From assembly GCA_035544875.1 (NCBI GenBank), contig DASZZP010000015.1, forward strand, positions 69,888-133,887: 64,000 bases of DNA, given 5' to 3'. The translations under genes and the position numbers were made by a program. Shown here one piece after another: positions 25,438-33,169 of this stretch. How positions within the stretch are numbered: position 1 is the first letter of the stretch; the number at the start of each line of letters is the position of its first letter. The notes under the pieces are model-generated. The model made no database searches. It was not told where the DNA came from and worked only from the letters and a program-made list of their open reading frames with translations. This stretch comes from JASLEW01 sp035544875. GTDB lineage: Bacteria; Acidobacteriota; Thermoanaerobaculia; Multivoradales; UBA5704.

Positions 25438-28418
25438 GGCGCGTGCAGCTCCACCCGCTGCGCCAGGTCGCGGGTCATGCGCTGGTAGCGGAAGCAGCGC
25501 TGCTCGGGATCGAGCGCCACCGCCAGGGGCCGAAAGGCGGTGCTCACGGTAAAGGAACCCGTACCGCGGCTGGCTGTTCTCGCCAGCGTTTCGACCGGGC
25601 TCCCCACGGTGGTGACGACGACCGGACAGCGGATCGCGCCGGTGCCGCGGTTGAGCAGCAGGCCGGTGACCCGCCAGCCGCGGCCGCCCGCGCCGGCCGG
25701 GCGCGCGGCAACCTCTTTCAGGCCCAGCTCGGGCACCGCTTCGCCGGCCCAGAAGTCGTCGTAGAGCCAGCCGAGCGGCTGCCCGGAGCGGCGCTCGAGC
25801 AGACCGAACAGCTCGCGCAGCGAGCCGGCCTGCTCCGGGGGATGCGACGCGCCCACCGCACTCGCAGCACCGGCGGCACCGGCGGCGCCGGCGCGCGGCG
25901 GGGCGGGCGGCGCCGCCGATCGACCACCGAGCAGCTCCTCGACCGCGTCGACGGTACGCTCGAGGCCGACGCGCTGAACGAGGTCGCTCATCAGCGCATC
26001 GAAACGGCGCTGCCAGCCGGCGGCGTTGCCCCGGGCGGGAGCGGCCACGACCGCCACGCAAAAGGGCTCGTCGCTCTGGCCGCCAAGCACGGCGCTCGAA
26101 GAGGGCGGCGCCACCCCCCCCGCGCCTTCCCCGGCACCGCCGGCAGCCGCCGCTTCCGACCCGGTTTGCGCCCCCACCCGCCGCAGCACCAGGCTGGCAA
26201 TGATCTTGCCGATGACGAACTGGTCTGCCGGAGCCATGACGCGCCGCGACTGCAGCCGCAGCGGCACGGTCGCCGCCGCCACCAGCTCCGGCGGCAGCCG
26301 GCGGCGCCCGGCGAGCAGCTGTTCGTCGAGCAGCAGCACCTGGCCGTGCGCGGCCACCCCCGCCGCCGCCTCGGCGCGGCTCCAGCGCTCCCACCAGAGC
26401 CGCCGGCGCGGATAAGTGAGCGCAAAGGGGCGCGGCCACTCGAGCACCGCGACGCCGCGCAGCGGTTCGATCCCCGGCCAGACCCGGCCCGCGAGGCGCG
26501 CCACGCCGGTCAGGGAGGGGAGGTGGAAGCGCCCGCGGGACCGGTGGTTGGGCAGCACCGCGAAGGAGAAGCCCGGGGTTGCGCCAGGCGCCGGCTGCGG
26601 CTGCTGCTCCTGCGGCCGCAGCGGCTCCTGCGACTCCAGCGGCTGCTGCCCCTCCAGATCACCGCCATAGATCCCAAGCTCCCCGAGCGGCAGCCGGCAG
26701 GAGCCCAGCAGGCGCGGCGCGGCCGGACTGCTGCCCGCCACATCGCCACAGGCGTCGGCCAGCCAGAGCCCGGCGGGGACCCTGAGATCGATCTCGACCG
26801 CGGTCTGGGGAAAGAAACTCTCCGGCGGCACCTCGCGGCCCGGCGCTTCGGGCCCGGCGGGCGGCGGGCTGAGCGTCCAGGCGGCGTAGCGCGGCACCGG
26901 CACCAGGTCCGCCGCGGCGAGGTCGACGCGGGCGGGGGAAATCGCGAGGCGCGTCCAGGAGCGCGAAAGGTCGGTCAGGTCGTGCGCAAAACGAGCGCCG
27001 CGCAGCGCTCCCCAGCGGAGGGCGAAAGAGGCGCTGCCCGCGCCCGGCAGCTCGAGCTCCTCGGTGCGCGGCGCGCCGCTCAGCGCGAAGCGCAGGTGCC
27101 GCTCGGCGCCGGCCGGCAGCGGCGGCTCGAGCCGCACCGCCAGGCGGTCCCACCGCCGGCTGGGCGTCGCCCGGCCGCGATCGGCCGCCAGCTCGGTGAC
27201 GCGGAGGCCCGGGTTGAGGCTGAACGCCAGCTGCGCCTGGGCGGCGGCGCCGCGGTTGCGCAGGGTGGTCTCGACAGTCAGCCGGACGCTGCCGCCAGCC
27301 GCCAGCTCGCCCAGCAGCCGGCAGCGGGTGGCGACCACCTCGCGCGGGGTCGGCGGCGGACCGCCGACGGTCTCGACCGCGTAGCGTTCGGCGCCGAGCG
27401 CGCGGTAGTGGCCGTCGCGCACGGCTAAGTAGGCGCCGGCGGCGGCGAGGGCGGCCAGACCGGCGGCGATGACCAGGCGGTCGAGCCGCGCCAGGCCGGC
27501 GTCGGGCGAGAACTCCTCGCGCCAGCGGTTGGCGAGGCGCAGGAAGGTCTGAAGCGGATGGTTCGGCCGCGGCGCCCAGGGCGCAAGGTCGCGGCGCGAG
27601 CGGCGCAAGAAGGCGACGGCACAGCCCAGGACCGCCGCGGCAAGGCCCAGGAAGAGCACGCAGCGGGGGAGCAGTTGATCGACCGCCGCCCCGACCGGGT
27701 AGGGCGCCTCGGGCGCCGCCTCCAGCATCCTCTGCCACGGTATCTGCCAGCTGAGCGCGAGATAGGCATCGGTCCACAAGGCGCGCAGCGGCGCGACGCC
27801 CAGCCAATCGGCGGGCCCGGCCAGGGCGCGCGAGGTGGCGGCAAGCAGCTTACCGGCCAGGGTGTCGGCGAGGCCGGCAAGCACCGCGGTGGCCGCCGCC
27901 GCGGCGACCAGGCTGCGGCCGATCGTGCCCGCCCCCAGGCCGAAGGCCGTGGCGGCGAGCGCCAGCGGCAGCACCTGCAGCACCCAGGGCCAGAGAAACG
28001 GCCCGAACCCTACCGGCAGCTCGCCGGCGGCGGCGGCCAGCGCGGCGGCCGCCGCCAGCGGCAACGCCGTCAGCGGCGCGACCACGGAAGAGACCGCCAG
28101 CCAGCGCCGCAGGAGCAGGCCGCTGTTGCTCGCCGGCGCCAGGCTGAGCACCGGCCACGATCCCTCCTGGACTTCGCGCGCCATCGCGTCGGCGGCCAGC
28201 ACCAGCGCCAGGCAGACGGTCAACGCCGGCTGCAGGGCGAGCACCGACGCCGCGTAGGTGGCGCCGCCGCAGACCTCGAAGGTCTTGTCCCTGGTGAAAT
28301 AGACCACCGCCGCCGGGGCGGTGACCGCCAGCAGATAGACCGCGGCCAGCAGCCGGAAGCGCCAGGAGCGCCACTGCAGACGCCACTCGTGGACGATCAG
28401 CGCCAGCGTCAGCCGCAC
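25434..28418 (-). CDS. ABC-2 permease with C-terminal M1-peptidase-like domain
   Basis: A 994-residue protein with a GTG start overlapping the ATPase stop. Residues 1-330 form an ABC-2 type permease: helix 1 after HEWRLQWRSWRFRLLAAVYL, then five or more helices. Residues 340-985 form a large periplasmic part: a beta-rich domain (360-600) with ETTLRNRGAAAQAQLAFSLN and a helical domain ending GWLYDDFWAGEAVPELGLKE, which resembles the end of M1 aminopeptidase catalytic domains. Permease-M1 fusions are known in several phyla. Here the zinc motif HExxH is absent; the equivalent stretch appears to be PPELVAAATVPLRL, so peptidase activity is unlikely. It may act as a substrate-binding or gating domain. 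Pro/Gly/Ala-rich inserts at about 600-625 and 855-880. Confidence 0.78.
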   Translation of the reverse strand: MRLTLALIVHEWRLQWRSWRFRLLAAVYLLAVTAPAAVVYFTRDKTFEVCGGATYAASVLALQPALTVCLALVLAADAMAREVQEGSWPVLSLAPASNSGLLLRRWLAVSSVVAPLTALPLAAAAALAAAAGELPVGFGPFLWPWVLQVLPLALAATAFGLGAGTIGRSLVAAAAATAVLAGLADTLAGKLLAATSRALAGPADWLGVAPLRALWTDAYLALSWQIPWQRMLEAAPEAPYPVGAAVDQLLPRCVLFLGLAAAVLGCAVAFLRRSRRDLAPWAPRPNHPLQTFLRLANRWREEFSPDAGLARLDRLVIAAGLAALAAAGAYLAVRDGHYRALGAERYAVETVGGPPPTPREVVATRCRLLGELAAGGSVRLTVETTLRNRGAAAQAQLAFSLNPGLRVTELAADRGRATPSRRWDRLAVRLEPPLPAGAERHLRFALSGAPRTEELELPGAGSASFALRWGALRGARFAHDLTDLSRSWTRLAISPARVDLAAADLVPVPRYAAWTLSPPPAGPEAPGREVPPESFFPQTAVEIDLRVPAGLWLADACGDVAGSSPAAPRLLGSCRLPLGELGIYGGDLEGQQPLESQEPLRPQEQQPQPAPGATPGFSFAVLPNHRSRGRFHLPSLTGVARLAGRVWPGIEPLRGVAVLEWPRPFALTYPRRRLWWERWSRAEAAAGVAAHGQVLLLDEQLLAGRRRLPPELVAAATVPLRLQSRRVMAPADQFVIGKIIASLVLRRVGAQTGSEAAAAGGAGEGAGGVAPPSSSAVLGGQSDEPFCVAVVAAPARGNAAGWQRRFDALMSDLVQRVGLERTVDAVEELLGGRSAAPPAPPRAGAAGAAGAASAVGASHPPEQAGSLRELFGLLERRSGQPLGWLYDDFWAGEAVPELGLKEVAARPAGAGGRGWRVTGLLLNRGTGAIRCPVVVTTVGSPVETLARTASRGTGSFTVSTAFRPLAVALDPEQRCFRYQRMTRDLAQRVELHAP

Positions 28419-29407
28419 GCCTGCGCCTCGCCGCCGGACGGCGCCTCATGGCGGGCGAGGAAGGCCGAGTAGGCCTCCTCAAGCGAGAATTCGCGCAGCT
28501 CCTCGGCGGCGGCGAATCCCTGCTGCACGTGCAACGCCTGCAATGCCTGCTGCGACTGCTGCGACTGCTGCGATCGGTAGTCGCCGCTGCCGGAGTCTTC
28601 GCCTTCCCGCGAGCCGGTCCACTCGACGATCTCGCGCACTTCCCCGCCGGAGCTCACCCGCCGCCCGGCCCGGCGCGCTCCCGCGGGCGGCGCGGCGCCG
28701 AGCGGCAGCAGCCAGAGCCGCCCCAGGGCCTGGCTCATCAGCTCGCTGGGCCGCCCTTCGAACAGCAGCCCGCCGCCGGCGATCACCCCCAGGCGCGAGC
28801 AGGTCGCCTCGACGTCCTCGACGATGTGGGTCGAGAGCAGGACCGTGGCCCCCGCCGCTACCTCGGCGATGTAATTGCGGAAGCGGAAGCGCTCTTCGGG
28901 ATCGAGGCCGGCCGTCGGCTCGTCTACCACCACCAGGCGCGGAGCATGGATCAGCGCCTGCGCGAGCCCCAGGCGCCGCGCCATGCCGCCGGAGTAGGTG
29001 CCGGAGCGCCGCCGCGCATCGCCCTCGAGGCCAACAACCGCCAGCAGCTCCCAGGCCCGCGACTGGAGGGCGCGGCGAGTCAGACCCACTTCGCGCAGCC
29101 GGGCACAGTGCAGCAGGTACTCGAGGCCGGTCAGCTGACGGATCGGTGTGAAATCCTGCGGCAGGTAGCCGATCATGCGGCGGATCTGCGGGCGGTGGGC
29201 GAGCACTGCGGCGTCGCGGCCCTCGTAGAGCCGCCGGCCCGCGGTCGGTTCCTGGGCGAGCACCAGCATCGAGAGCAGCGTCGTCTTGCCGGCACCGTTC
29301 GGTCCAAGCAGCCCGAACAGTCCCCGGTCGAGGCGCAGATCGACGCCGCGAAGCGCCCGGGTACCGTCGGAGTAAGTCTTGGCCAGCCCTTCGACCGCGA
29401 GGGGCAC
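28409..29407 (-). CDS. ABC transporter ATP-binding protein
   Basis: A 332-residue cytoplasmic ATPase, first gene of the hybrid operon. Walker A GLLGPNGAGKTTLL, Q-loop IGYLPQDFTP, signature TYSGGMARRLGLAQ, Walker B LVVVDEPTAGLDPEE and H-loop LLSTHIVED are all present. The C-terminal 100 residues include a Ser/Gln-rich stretch (about 275-300, SQQSQQSQQ). The GTG at 29407 is preferred because GGAGAGG precedes it; a GTG at 29428 would add seven residues and almost abut the operator-like palindrome. It overlaps the next gene by 10 bp. It probably energises the two ABC-2 permeases downstream. Confidence 0.92.
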   Translation of the reverse strand: MPLAVEGLAKTYSDGTRALRGVDLRLDRGLFGLLGPNGAGKTTLLSMLVLAQEPTAGRRLYEGRDAAVLAHRPQIRRMIGYLPQDFTPIRQLTGLEYLLHCARLREVGLTRRALQSRAWELLAVVGLEGDARRRSGTYSGGMARRLGLAQALIHAPRLVVVDEPTAGLDPEERFRFRNYIAEVAAGATVLLSTHIVEDVEATCSRLGVIAGGGLLFEGRPSELMSQALGRLWLLPLGAAPPAGARRAGRRVSSGGEVREIVEWTGSREGEDSGSGDYRSQQSQQSQQALQALHVQQGFAAAEELREFSLEEAYSAFLARHEAPSGGEAQACG

Positions 29408-29436
29408 GGCCCTCTCCAGCGCCAGCACGAGCCAGA

Positions 29437-29458
29437 GTGTATCACTGATCTAGTACAC
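29437..29458. promoter_or_regulatory. Operator-like inverted repeat before the hybrid ABC/RND operon
   Basis: GTGTATCA and TAGTACAC form an imperfect palindrome (GTGTA..A arms) separated by six bases. It is clearly AT-richer than the surroundings and lies directly upstream of the first gene of the operon. Similar palindromes with GTGTA arms are bound by YtrA-type GntR repressors that control ABC transporters, but no such regulator gene is in the window. Assignment by analogy. Confidence 0.45.
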
Positions 29459-29499
29459 AGGGACGGGAGGCGCTGGCGGGCCTGCCGCCGGCGCCGTTG

Positions 29500-30630
29500 T
29501 CATCGTCCTGGCCGGCGCCGGGACGAAGCGGCGCCGGCGGGCGGCGACGAGCGCCCGCGCGCCGGCAGGTATTTCACGGCTTCCCGGAGAGTGACGCTGG
29601 AGAGGCGGCCACGGCGCGGCTCGACGAAGGCGCGCACCAGCTCCGGCCGCTTCTTGCTCACCTCGCGCAGCACCCAGCCGATCGCCTTGCGGATGAAGAA
29701 CTCGCGCTCCTCGAGCATGGCGTCGGCGAAGCCGACGAAGCGCTCCCAGTCGCCGCCGCCGCGCCGCAGCGGCAACAGCAGGGCGAGCAGCGCGGAACGG
29801 CGGAGCCAGAAATCGGGGTCGGCGCTCCAGCGGTCGAGGCGGCCAGCCAGCCGCGGCGTGCGCTCGACGAGCGGCCCGACCAGGCGAATGGCAATCGCAT
29901 CGACGTAGGCCCAGCTGCGCGAGCGCCGCAGCATCCATTCGAGCCGCGCGAGGTCCGGCGCCCGCAGCAGCTCTTGGCGGGCCAACAGTACTTCGATCGC
30001 GAAGGCGCGCAGCTCGTGGATCTCGACCCGCCAGAGGGCGACGGCGAGCCGCGTCAGGGTCGTGCGATCGATCGCCGGCCGCGCGGCAAGCCAGGCGCGG
30101 GCGGCACTGCGGAGCGCGGGCGTGCCGATCCCCAGGAACTCCAGATCGCTCTTGAGGTATGCCTTTTCGCCGGCCGCCCGCCGCGGCGAGCCGAGCGGCC
30201 GCAGGCTCGCCTCGATCTCGGCGACCAGACGGTCCATTCCTTCGCGGCGGGCGGGTCCCCTTCGAGCCTTGCGGCGGCGGCGCGGCCGCAAGCCGCCCTC
30301 CTCGTCCGGGTCCCAGCGGTAGCGGCCGAGATCGACCCGCCCGGCGGCGCCGAACATCACCCCTTCCTCTTCCAGCAGAAATCGCTGATAGATCTCGGGG
30401 CCCGGTCCTCCGGCGTCAGATTCCGTCCGCGGGCTGACTTCGCCGCGCGCATTGATCACCCGCTGCCATGGCACAGGGCTGCCGTCGGACAGGGCATGCA
30501 ACGCATAGCCCACCTGGCGCGCCTGCCCCGCCAGGCCGGCCAGCGCCGCCACCTGCCCATAGGTGGCCACGCGGCCGGCGGGAATCCGCTCGACGACGGC
30601 ATAGATCCGATGATAGGTCCGATGCGGCAT
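29500..30630 (-). CDS. Alkyltransferase-like (ATL) domain fused to AlkD-type DNA glycosylase
   Basis: A 376-residue DNA-repair fusion. Residues 1-108 are an ATL protein: RIPAGRVATYGQVA, the Arg-finger motif ARQVG (R38), and PWQRVIN, in which W55 replaces the methyl-accepting Cys of O6-alkylguanine transferases. That change is typical of ATLs, which bind and flag O6-alkylguanine without repairing it. Residues 108-130 are a basic linker. Residues 131-360 are HEAT-repeat DNA alkylation repair protein, with W240 and D244 in SWAYVD, R277/R278 in FWLRRS and FIRKAIGWVLREVSKKRP, matching the W, D and R that AlkD uses on N3/N7-alkylpurines. The ATG at 30630 lies 4 bp after the preceding gene's stop. 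One protein may thus sense one alkylation type and excise another. Confidence 0.9.
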   Translation of the reverse strand: MPHRTYHRIYAVVERIPAGRVATYGQVAALAGLAGQARQVGYALHALSDGSPVPWQRVINARGEVSPRTESDAGGPGPEIYQRFLLEEEGVMFGAAGRVDLGRYRWDPDEEGGLRPRRRRKARRGPARREGMDRLVAEIEASLRPLGSPRRAAGEKAYLKSDLEFLGIGTPALRSAARAWLAARPAIDRTTLTRLAVALWRVEIHELRAFAIEVLLARQELLRAPDLARLEWMLRRSRSWAYVDAIAIRLVGPLVERTPRLAGRLDRWSADPDFWLRRSALLALLLPLRRGGGDWERFVGFADAMLEEREFFIRKAIGWVLREVSKKRPELVRAFVEPRRGRLSSVTLREAVKYLPARGRSSPPAGAASSRRRPGR

Positions 30631-30634
30631 CCAC

Positions 30635-32176
30635 TCAGTCGGGGAGGGCGGCGGGGGCCGGCCGGATGGCGTGCACGGCGGGATCGACCGCGACCGCCAC
30701 CTCGTCGTTCCCCGCCAGCGCGACCTCCTGCCGTCCGGCAACCGTCTCCCCCTCCGGAGTGTATGCCGTGACGATCACCACATAGTCTCCCGGCGCCAGC
30801 CGCATGAAGCGAAAGGCTCCCCGCGAGTCGATCGGCGAGCGTGCCCCGTACCTTCCGTCCTGGCGCTGGATCTCGACCGAGTAGAGCGCCGGATTCTGGT
30901 CCCCAGTGATCTGTCCCGAGAGCTCGAGGCTGCCGCGCTCGAGCGTCAGCTCGACCGCCACGTCGGTCGCCTCGACCGGGACCGTGACCTCTCCGCTCGC
31001 CTTCTCGCCACCGGCCAGGTCCGCTTCCACCGACCATCTCCCAGGGGCAACCTCGTCGAACGTGAAGTCTCCCTCCGGATCGATCTTGGCGGACTTAATG
31101 CCACCCTCGATATACGCACTCCGGAGCTCGTCGCCAGGTTCCAGGCCCAGCACGTTGCCGTGAAGGGTGGCGATGGCGAAAACCAGCTCGACCCCGATGA
31201 CCGGCTCGCCCCGCACCTCGAGAGGGGCAGCGAGGCTGAGCTTCTGCTCGTTGCGGAAAATCCGGACCTTGTAAGATCCCTCTGGCGAGCGCAAGGAAAA
31301 GCTACCGTCCGCTGAAGTCGTGGCCCCGTTCCAGCCGGGGCTCAGGTCGACGAAGGCGCCCGGCACCGGGTTGCGGTTACGATCGACGACCCGTCCACTC
31401 ACCTCGTGCAGAGAGAAAACGAGGTCCTGCACGACCTCAGTCGAATCCGGGCCGAGAGTGACCCGCGCTTCGGCACCACTGTCCTCGCCATCGGCGGCGC
31501 TCAAGACCCATTGTCCGGGGACCAGGTGCTCGATGCGATAGCTGCCGTCGGCACCGGCCTCGACCGTTCTTGATTGCGCATTCGGGCCTCTCGCAGTGAC
31601 CGCCAACGCGCGCCGTGGGTCAGCTCCCACGACCTGGCCGCGTACCGTGATGTCGGCGGCGGGGAGGAGCTGGATGACCAGGTCGACGACATCGCCTCCT
31701 TCGACCTCGACGACCGCGGGCTCGATCCTGTGCTCGATGAAGGTTTCCTTGGGCTCGAATCGGTACTCGCCCTCCTCCACCAGGTCGAAGAGGAAACTCC
31801 CGTCGGGGTTGGTGTAGAGCCACTGGGTGCGATCGCGATAAACGGCGGCTGCGAGCTGCAGCAGCTCTCCGGCGAGCGCGGCGCCGCCGGCGTCGACGAG
31901 GCGCCCGGAGACCCGGCGCAGCGGGTGCACGGGCAGGACCAGCTCGAGCTCGTTGTCTCCGGCATGCAATGAGACGAGGCGGAAAACCGTGAGCCAACCC
32001 GCCCCGGCCTTCACCATCTCGTCACCCGGACGGAGGGGCGCCAGCGTGAAGCGGCCCTCGGCGTCGCTGCCGGTCTCGAGGCCGAGACGCTCGATGCTGA
32101 CTTCGGCCGTCACCGCGGGCCAGCGCCGGAGCGAGGGCGACCTCGCCGCCGCCGTCGGTGGTCCCGAGCGGGACAC
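30635..32176 (-). CDS. Carboxypeptidase-regulatory-like repeat protein, C-terminal part (frameshifted)
   Basis: The C-terminal part of a secreted protein made of carboxypeptidase-regulatory-like/SdrD-B-type Ig folds. Units read VSGRLVDAGGAALAGELLQL, VRGQVVGADPRRALAVTARG and VSGRVVDRNRNPVPGAFVDL, each with a later DGSF/GSY turn. About five units are seen. The frame continues the N-terminal part at 32022-33083 if the frame changes near 32120, where the codons for LAPALA run into AVTAEVSIERLG. The N-terminus given here, from 32176 to about 32125, is therefore probably not real. Likely surface or periplasmic, of unknown binding specificity. Confidence 0.7.
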   Translation of the reverse strand: MSRSGPPTAAARSPSLRRWPAVTAEVSIERLGLETGSDAEGRFTLAPLRPGDEMVKAGAGWLTVFRLVSLHAGDNELELVLPVHPLRRVSGRLVDAGGAALAGELLQLAAAVYRDRTQWLYTNPDGSFLFDLVEEGEYRFEPKETFIEHRIEPAVVEVEGGDVVDLVIQLLPAADITVRGQVVGADPRRALAVTARGPNAQSRTVEAGADGSYRIEHLVPGQWVLSAADGEDSGAEARVTLGPDSTEVVQDLVFSLHEVSGRVVDRNRNPVPGAFVDLSPGWNGATTSADGSFSLRSPEGSYKVRIFRNEQKLSLAAPLEVRGEPVIGVELVFAIATLHGNVLGLEPGDELRSAYIEGGIKSAKIDPEGDFTFDEVAPGRWSVEADLAGGEKASGEVTVPVEATDVAVELTLERGSLELSGQITGDQNPALYSVEIQRQDGRYGARSPIDSRGAFRFMRLAPGDYVVIVTAYTPEGETVAGRQEVALAGNDEVAVAVDPAVHAIRPAPAALPD

Positions 32177-33083
32177 AGCTCGCAGCGTCCCAGAGGCGCG
32201 CCCCGGCGAGCGGCCCGCCGAGCGGGTCGAGCAGCCGCAGGAGGCGGGGCGCCGCCGGCCGCAGCCTCATGTGATGCGGCATCAAGTCGCTCGACGGCTG
32301 GTAGCCGGCCAGGTTCGCACCGACCCGCCAGTTTCGTGGTCCGTACGGGAGCGACCAGCCGCCGCCCGCGGCGCTTTCCCCCAGCAGCACCGGATCGCTC
32401 CACGGAAAGCGCTCGGTCATCGGCAGCTCGCCGGTCGCGGCGACGATCGCCGCCCGGGCGAGCGGGTGTCCAGCGGCGTCCAGGAGCTGGACCTTCCACT
32501 CCTCGCTCGAGTCGAGAACCGCCACCGGCACGGTCTCCTCGGCGGAGGTGACCGCGACGAACGCCTCCGCGGGGACCCTGCCCGGAGCTCGGATGATCAG
32601 GCGCCAGAGCCCCGGATGCGGCACCGGTAGCACGGCGCCGCCCTCCTCTCCGGAAAAACCCGCGGCCGCGACCGGCCCTTGCGCGAGCGGATGGCACGGT
32701 CCGGCGGCGGCGAAGGGGATGGGCGCGCTGAGCTCGATCGCCGCTCCGGAGACCGCCTCGCCGGTGTCGCGGTCTTCGACCTGGACGGAGACCGCCCATT
32801 CCCCGCGCGTCGGGGCGGGCGGCCCGGCAGCGGGCGGGAGGCCGGCGCACAGACAACGCGAGGCCAGCGCCGCGGCGAGAGCGGTGGCGGCGAGGCGCGC
32901 GCGCAGCGGGCCCGGCCGATCGGCTGGCGGGTTGGCGCTCTGAGGATGAGCCGCTGCGCGGCTCCACTGTCCCTCGGGATCCGCACGGTGAACCCTGCGC
33001 AAGGGTCGTCGGCAATTCCAGGTGAAGCTCGACACCAGAAGCAGCCTATTTGTGGGCGTCCACCGCCGCAAGAGCATGTGCAT
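32022..33083 (-). CDS. Carboxypeptidase-regulatory-like repeat protein, N-terminal part (frameshifted)
   Basis: The N-terminal part of the same protein. A hydrophobic export signal (ARLATTALAAALASRCLCAG-like region, about residues 62-85) is followed by two Ig-like units: WAVSVQVEDRDTGEAVSGAA and WKVQLLDAAGHPLARAAIVA. The good frame runs to TTDGGGEVALAPAL; after about 32120 it becomes Arg-rich and stops at 32022. The true start is uncertain: the open frame begins at 33083, but the signal peptide begins some 60 residues later and no ATG with a good ribosome site lies there. Either a sequencing error or a real one-base indel has split the gene. Confidence 0.6.
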   Translation of the reverse strand: MHMLLRRWTPTNRLLLVSSFTWNCRRPLRRVHRADPEGQWSRAAAHPQSANPPADRPGPLRARLAATALAAALASRCLCAGLPPAAGPPAPTRGEWAVSVQVEDRDTGEAVSGAAIELSAPIPFAAAGPCHPLAQGPVAAAGFSGEEGGAVLPVPHPGLWRLIIRAPGRVPAEAFVAVTSAEETVPVAVLDSSEEWKVQLLDAAGHPLARAAIVAATGELPMTERFPWSDPVLLGESAAGGGWSLPYGPRNWRVGANLAGYQPSSDLMPHHMRLRPAAPRLLRLLDPLGGPLAGARLWDAASCVPLGTTDGGGEVALAPALARGDGRSQHRASRPRDRQRRRGPLHAGAPPSG

Positions 33084-33169
33084 GCCGCGACAAGCCGATG
33101 CTGGAGAATGGGGCTTGCCTCCTCCTCGGCCACCGCCTCCAGCTCCGCCAGGTTTCCTGGAGCGCTAGC

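Noticed and set aside
24721..26439. 572-codon minus-strand frame as one large permease
   Set aside because: The part upstream of 25437 is the shadow of the M1-domain gene; hydrophobic permease sequence and an ATGA overlap start at 25437.
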